Of a stretch of 17,910 nucleotides of DNA, positions 15,467 through 17,910 are shown one piece after another. Location: assembly GCA_910584835.1 (NCBI GenBank), contig CAJUEG010000053.1, positions 1 through 17,910 on the forward strand, in the 5' to 3' direction. Positions within the stretch are counted from its first letter, which is position 1; each line of letters opens with the position of its first letter. This stretch comes from an uncultured Oscillospiraceae bacterium. Its GTDB lineage: Bacteria > Bacillota > Clostridia > Oscillospirales > Oscillospiraceae. The position numbers and the translations under genes were made by a program. The notes below the pieces were generated by a model that worked only from the letters and a program-made list of their open reading frames with translations, was not told the origin of the DNA and searched no databases.

Positions 15467-15502
15467 TTGAGTAGCCATGCTAACTGTGATATAGTTAGCA
15501 TG
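15467..15502 (+). promoter_or_regulatory. Promoter overlapped by a perfect dyad (operator candidate)
   Basis: A TTGAGT box (15467-15472) and a TATAGT box (15490-15495) are spaced by 17 bases. A perfect 10-base inverted repeat, CATGCTAACT (15476-15485) and AGTTAGCATG (15493-15502) with a 7-base spacer, covers the spacer and the -10 box. A dimeric repressor bound here would block RNA polymerase. The gene starting at 15549 is the only target. Confidence 0.75.
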
Positions 15503-15548
15503 ACCTGCTGGGAAAATGCCGCAAATAATATCGGGGGTAATCTATCGT

Positions 15549-16526
15549 ATGAGCGAATACATTCATGAAGTTGTTCTGCAGGACTATATTATCGAAAATA
15601 TAATCCATCTTAATTTGACCGTTCAATTCGGCGGCTTTTCCAGAATGAAATTAGTAGAAGCTTTATCTAATAGCACAAAAACGTTTTGGGATCTATCAGG
15701 CAAACTGGAAGACGGAAGCTGGATACCGATAGAAGTGGAATGGACTACAAGTAACTTTATCCAGCATAAGCATAATCAAAGTGCTGATTTTCAAAAGTTC
15801 ATAAGTGGAAATGGAGTATTATTAGTCTTGAGGAAGACCAAAGAACTTCCTAATATACAGCAGATATCTATTCTTGACAGTCTTTCTGAGGCTCAATTCA
15901 AAAAAGAATTTAAAGCGTGGTTTAAAAAGAAATCTTCCGAATATATTGATAAAACTTTGAAAATGTATATGGTTGGCGCCTATAAGCGGGAACTTCCACG
16001 AATCATTCTGTATCCTCTAAGCAAATATGCACGAGAAAACTACTTCCCCAGCGGCATGCTCTATCGAAAAAACAATGTTGGCCCCGCTCTGATTGGGTTT
16101 AAACCGGCGGGGCATAAGAAAAATGTATTTATTCGCGATTTACAGCCGGATGATGTTATTTTGTTCATTGCTTCTGACGGCACTCGATGTAAGCGCGCAG
16201 ATTTCATTGATAGAATCAAAAGTGGCCGGTTAAAAGTTGACAGACTTGTGGGCTATAGAATAAGGCAAGGAATCACAAATAAATGCGCAAATAATTTAGG
16301 AATCGACATGGAATATTGGCCAGATGAGATAAGAATGCATCAAATGATTTATCAATATATCTGTGTTCTTGAAGATCACCCTTTTATCGACAAAACCGAT
16401 ATTGCATTTCCTTTTCTCAAAGCTTATTCAGATAGTACATGGGAGGCGTTTAGAAGTTGTATACAATATGGAGAATACCGAGAAATTAGCCCATTGGATT
16501 TTACACTTTTTGTATCAAGTCTTTAA
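15549..16526 (+). CDS. Hypothetical protein: possible nuclease-like domain plus PUA/EVE-like domain
   Basis: I do not recognise a named family. From the start at 15549 (MSEYIHEVV) the product has 325 residues. An upstream in-frame ATG at 15516 would add 11; both ribosome sites are mediocre, and I prefer 15549 because GGGGG lies 11 bases before it. Residues 40-75 contain FWDLSG (D48) and, after a short turn, WIPIEVEW (E62, E64) with H73/H75 downstream; this spacing is compatible with a PD-(D/E)xK-type nuclease core, but the usual lysine is absent. Residues 180-262, with IGFKPAGHKKNVFIRDLQ, DDVILFIASDG and a YWPDE motif, resemble PUA/EVE-like domains. Both assignments are inference. The codon use is strikingly AT-rich compared with all neighbours, which points to recent acquisition. 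It stands alone behind a dyad-covered promoter, next to a recombinase-marked junction. Confidence 0.85.
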   Translation: MSEYIHEVVLQDYIIENIIHLNLTVQFGGFSRMKLVEALSNSTKTFWDLSGKLEDGSWIPIEVEWTTSNFIQHKHNQSADFQKFISGNGVLLVLRKTKELPNIQQISILDSLSEAQFKKEFKAWFKKKSSEYIDKTLKMYMVGAYKRELPRIILYPLSKYARENYFPSGMLYRKNNVGPALIGFKPAGHKKNVFIRDLQPDDVILFIASDGTRCKRADFIDRIKSGRLKVDRLVGYRIRQGITNKCANNLGIDMEYWPDEIRMHQMIYQYICVLEDHPFIDKTDIAFPFLKAYSDSTWEAFRSCIQYGEYREISPLDFTLFVSSL

Positions 16527-16587
16527 ATTATTACGAGGTATTTTTGTTAATTTGGAAACCTGTAATTCCACTCGTACCAGTCTGCAA

Positions 16588-16624
16588 AAGAACCCGGATA
16601 CTCTTTTCGAGTATCCGGGTTCTT
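16588..16624 (-). terminator. Perfect 16-base hairpin, probable minus-strand terminator
   Basis: AAGAACCCGGATACTC (16588-16603) and GAGTATCCGGGTTCTT (16609-16624) are perfect inverted copies with a 5-base loop. On the minus strand the hairpin ends in TTCTTTTGC, a short T-rich tail. It would terminate transcription of the M20 amidohydrolase remnant. It may also limit plus-strand read-through from the gene ending at 16526, although no T-run follows in that direction. Confidence 0.6.
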
Positions 16625-16710
16625 GCTAAAGTCACCTTTGCGCGCTTGCGCGGGACACGCGCCCGGGGCTGTGCCCGCCGGACCGAACCTGCAAGCTGAT
16701 ACAGGGCACT

Positions 16711-17085
16711 TCACTGATGATCCTCCAGCCAGCGGATTGCGCAGTGAGCCAGGCAGGCCGAGCCGATGGGACAGACGTCCTCGTTGAACCTGACCTTCGG
16801 GTTGTGGGCGGGGCGTCACCCCGTTCATCCATATAGCCCGCTGAGAGATACATGAACACGCTGGGAACCTTTGCCGCAATAGTTGCAAAGTCCTCGGAGG
16901 CGCTGGCCGAGGTGTTGGGTACGGGGGTCAGGCCGGGGATCGGCAGTTCCTTCATATAGGCCGCCATCTCGTCGGTCATGACCGGATCGCAGATCAGCGG
17001 CGGCACCTCGGAGATCATCTCAACCTCTGCCGAGCCGCCATATACCTCCGCGGTCTTTGGGGCGGTGACGTAAGAAAACATTTTA
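16711..17085 (-). pseudogene. M20-family amidohydrolase, C-terminal remnant with frameshift
   Basis: Only the last roughly 125 residues of a roughly 390-residue M20 metallo-amidohydrolase (hippurate/N-acyl amino acid hydrolase type) remain. From about 17085 the frame reads TAEVYGGSAEVEMISEVPPL, then ASASEDFATIAAKVPSVFMYL, which contains the SEDF motif of the family, and GYMDERGDAP. Near 16808-16813 the frame shifts. In another frame the sequence continues AHNPKVRFNEDVCPIGSACL and ends WLEDHQ at 16711. One missing base would explain it. The 5' two-thirds are absent: a serine recombinase gene lies directly upstream. The gene is therefore both truncated and frameshifted and cannot make an active enzyme. 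It was probably interrupted by insertion of a mobile element. Confidence 0.85.
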
Positions 17086-17094
17086 AGCGAGGGT

Positions 17095-17117
17095 CGGCGT
17101 AGCGTTAAGCTGCGCCG
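17095..17117. repeat. Imperfect hairpin over the recombinase stop codon
   Basis: CGGCGTAGC (17095-17103) and GCTGCGCCG (17109-17117) form a 9-base stem with one wobble pair around a 5-base GTTAA loop. The stop codon of the recombinase lies in the loop and the inner stem. There is no T-run after it. It sits where the edge of the mobile element is expected. Confidence 0.4.
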
Positions 17118-17910
17118 TCTTTCGCATTATTTTTGTCTTGGGCAGTTTGGGATTGCTCCCGCGCTCCCTCAAAATCAAACGCACCAATGAAGTTATAGAC
17201 GATCTCAATCTCCCGGATTTTCACCCGCTTCTGCTGTTCGTCGGTCGTGTAGGTGTCGGACACCCTGATCTGTTCCACGAACTCACGCAGGATGGTGGCA
17301 TCAAGCTGGGTCATGTCCGTGTACTTCTTCACCACAGAAATGAACTTCCTGACGTTGGTTTTCTTCTGCTCCTGCTGTTTCACTTCCCGCCCCAGGGTTT
17401 CCACGACGGCCTTTAACTGTTCCTGCTCCTGTTCATAGTCACGGGACAGCTTGATAAACCGATCATCGGACAGCTTGCCGGAAATGTTGTCCTCGTAAAT
17501 CCTTTTGAAGATCACATCCAGCTCCGCGATGCGCTTTTCAGACTGTGCCAGCACAGCCTTTTTCTGCGCCAGCGCCTTGTCACGCTCCTGCTGACTCCGT
17601 TCCGCCGCCCGCTGGATAAAGTCGTCCTCATACTGTGTCACATAGGCAATCGCTTCCCGCAGGTTCCGCAGTACGATTTCTTCCAGCACTACACGGCGGA
17701 TAGAGTGCGTCTTACACAGAGTACGGTCTTTCCGATAGGTGGAGCAAATGTAATACTCCTGTTCCGGCTTGAAGTGATTAGCCCGGCAAAGGTACATTTT
17801 ACCGCCGCAATCGGCGCAGTACACCAGCCCGGAGAACATACCCATGTCCCCCATCTTGGTCGGGCGGCGTCTGGCCTGCCGGATGTTCTGCACGACCAGG
17901 AACACGCTTT
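17105..17910 (-). CDS. Large serine recombinase, C-terminal part (zinc ribbon, coiled coil, DUF4368-like tail)
   Basis: The gene runs off the right edge; about 267 C-terminal residues are visible. Counting from a GTG at 17905, which is probably internal, the zinc beta-ribbon cysteines are C30 and C33 (YCADCGGKM), C54 (YYICSTY) and C64 (RTLC). A long charged coiled-coil stretch follows (about 90-190, rich in E, K, Q and R). The tail FVEQIRVSDTYTTDEQQKRVKIREIEIVYNF is like the DUF4368 end of recombinases from Tn4451/Tn5397-like and other Clostridia integrative elements. The N-terminal resolvase domain with the catalytic serine would lie outside the window. The enzyme integrates and excises a mobile element. 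Its 3' end faces the broken M20 gene within about 20-60 bases, so the element boundary is probably there. Confidence 0.92.
   Translation of the reverse strand, partial: SVFLVVQNIRQARRRPTKMGDMGMFSGLVYCADCGGKMYLCRANHFKPEQEYYICSTYRKDRTLCKTHSIRRVVLEEIVLRNLREAIAYVTQYEDDFIQRAAERSQQERDKALAQKKAVLAQSEKRIAELDVIFKRIYEDNISGKLSDDRFIKLSRDYEQEQEQLKAVVETLGREVKQQEQKKTNVRKFISVVKKYTDMTQLDATILREFVEQIRVSDTYTTDEQQKRVKIREIEIVYNFIGAFDFEGAREQSQTAQDKNNAKDGAA

Noticed and set aside
15277..15501. Small minus-strand open frame after the CE8 gene
   Set aside because: It crosses a clear terminator and the dyad promoter and has no ribosome site or family-like sequence.
16547..16888. Minus-strand open frame through the M20 remnant and the 16-base hairpin
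   Set aside because: It is not the M20 frame: the M20 residues are found in the two other minus-strand frames. It also reads straight through the hairpin.

Overview
The window is GC-rich (roughly 60% or more by eye) with strong AGGAGG-type ribosome binding sites. It looks like a gut Clostridia chromosome; an Oscillospiraceae-type organism is my guess from GC content, the LplB/LplC-type sugar transporter and the DUF4368-type recombinase. No marker gene proves this. Most of the window is a pectin-utilisation locus.

Layout. (1) Positions 1-2069, minus strand: an MsmX-like ABC ATPase, kduI and the start of a KduD-like dehydrogenase form a short operon for the last steps of unsaturated galacturonate breakdown. 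(2) 2225-3001, plus strand: an AraC-family regulator with its own near-consensus promoter. (3) 14117 down to 2991, minus strand: an apparent 11-gene operon. Its order is a small membrane protein, the LplB-like permease, the LplC-like permease, a 714-residue lipoprotein binding protein, two small membrane proteins, a second ABC ATPase, two more small membrane proteins, GH28 polygalacturonase and GH105 unsaturated glycuronyl hydrolase. Genes are separated by 10-112 bases or overlap by 1-4, and two gaps hold strong RNA hairpins. (4) 14433-15290, plus strand: a pectin methylesterase (CE8) transcribed divergently, followed by a clear terminator. (5) 15419-16526: an AT-rich island with one gene behind a promoter that overlaps a perfect dyad. 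Its product looks like a nuclease-like domain joined to a PUA/EVE-like domain, which would fit a defence gene or another accessory role. (6) 16588-17910, minus strand: a decayed M20 amidohydrolase tail next to the C-terminal part of a large serine recombinase, which looks like the edge of an integrated mobile element.

How it works together. The binding protein, LplB/LplC permeases and an ATPase should import pectic oligosaccharides. CE8, GH28 and GH105 have no signal peptides, so demethylation and depolymerisation appear to happen in the cytoplasm. KduI and the SDR then feed ketouronates towards KDG. The most unusual part is the set of five uncharacterised membrane proteins coded among the transporter genes. 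At least two, and perhaps three, of these look related to each other. They are the best candidate here for an undescribed accessory complex of a CUT1-type importer.
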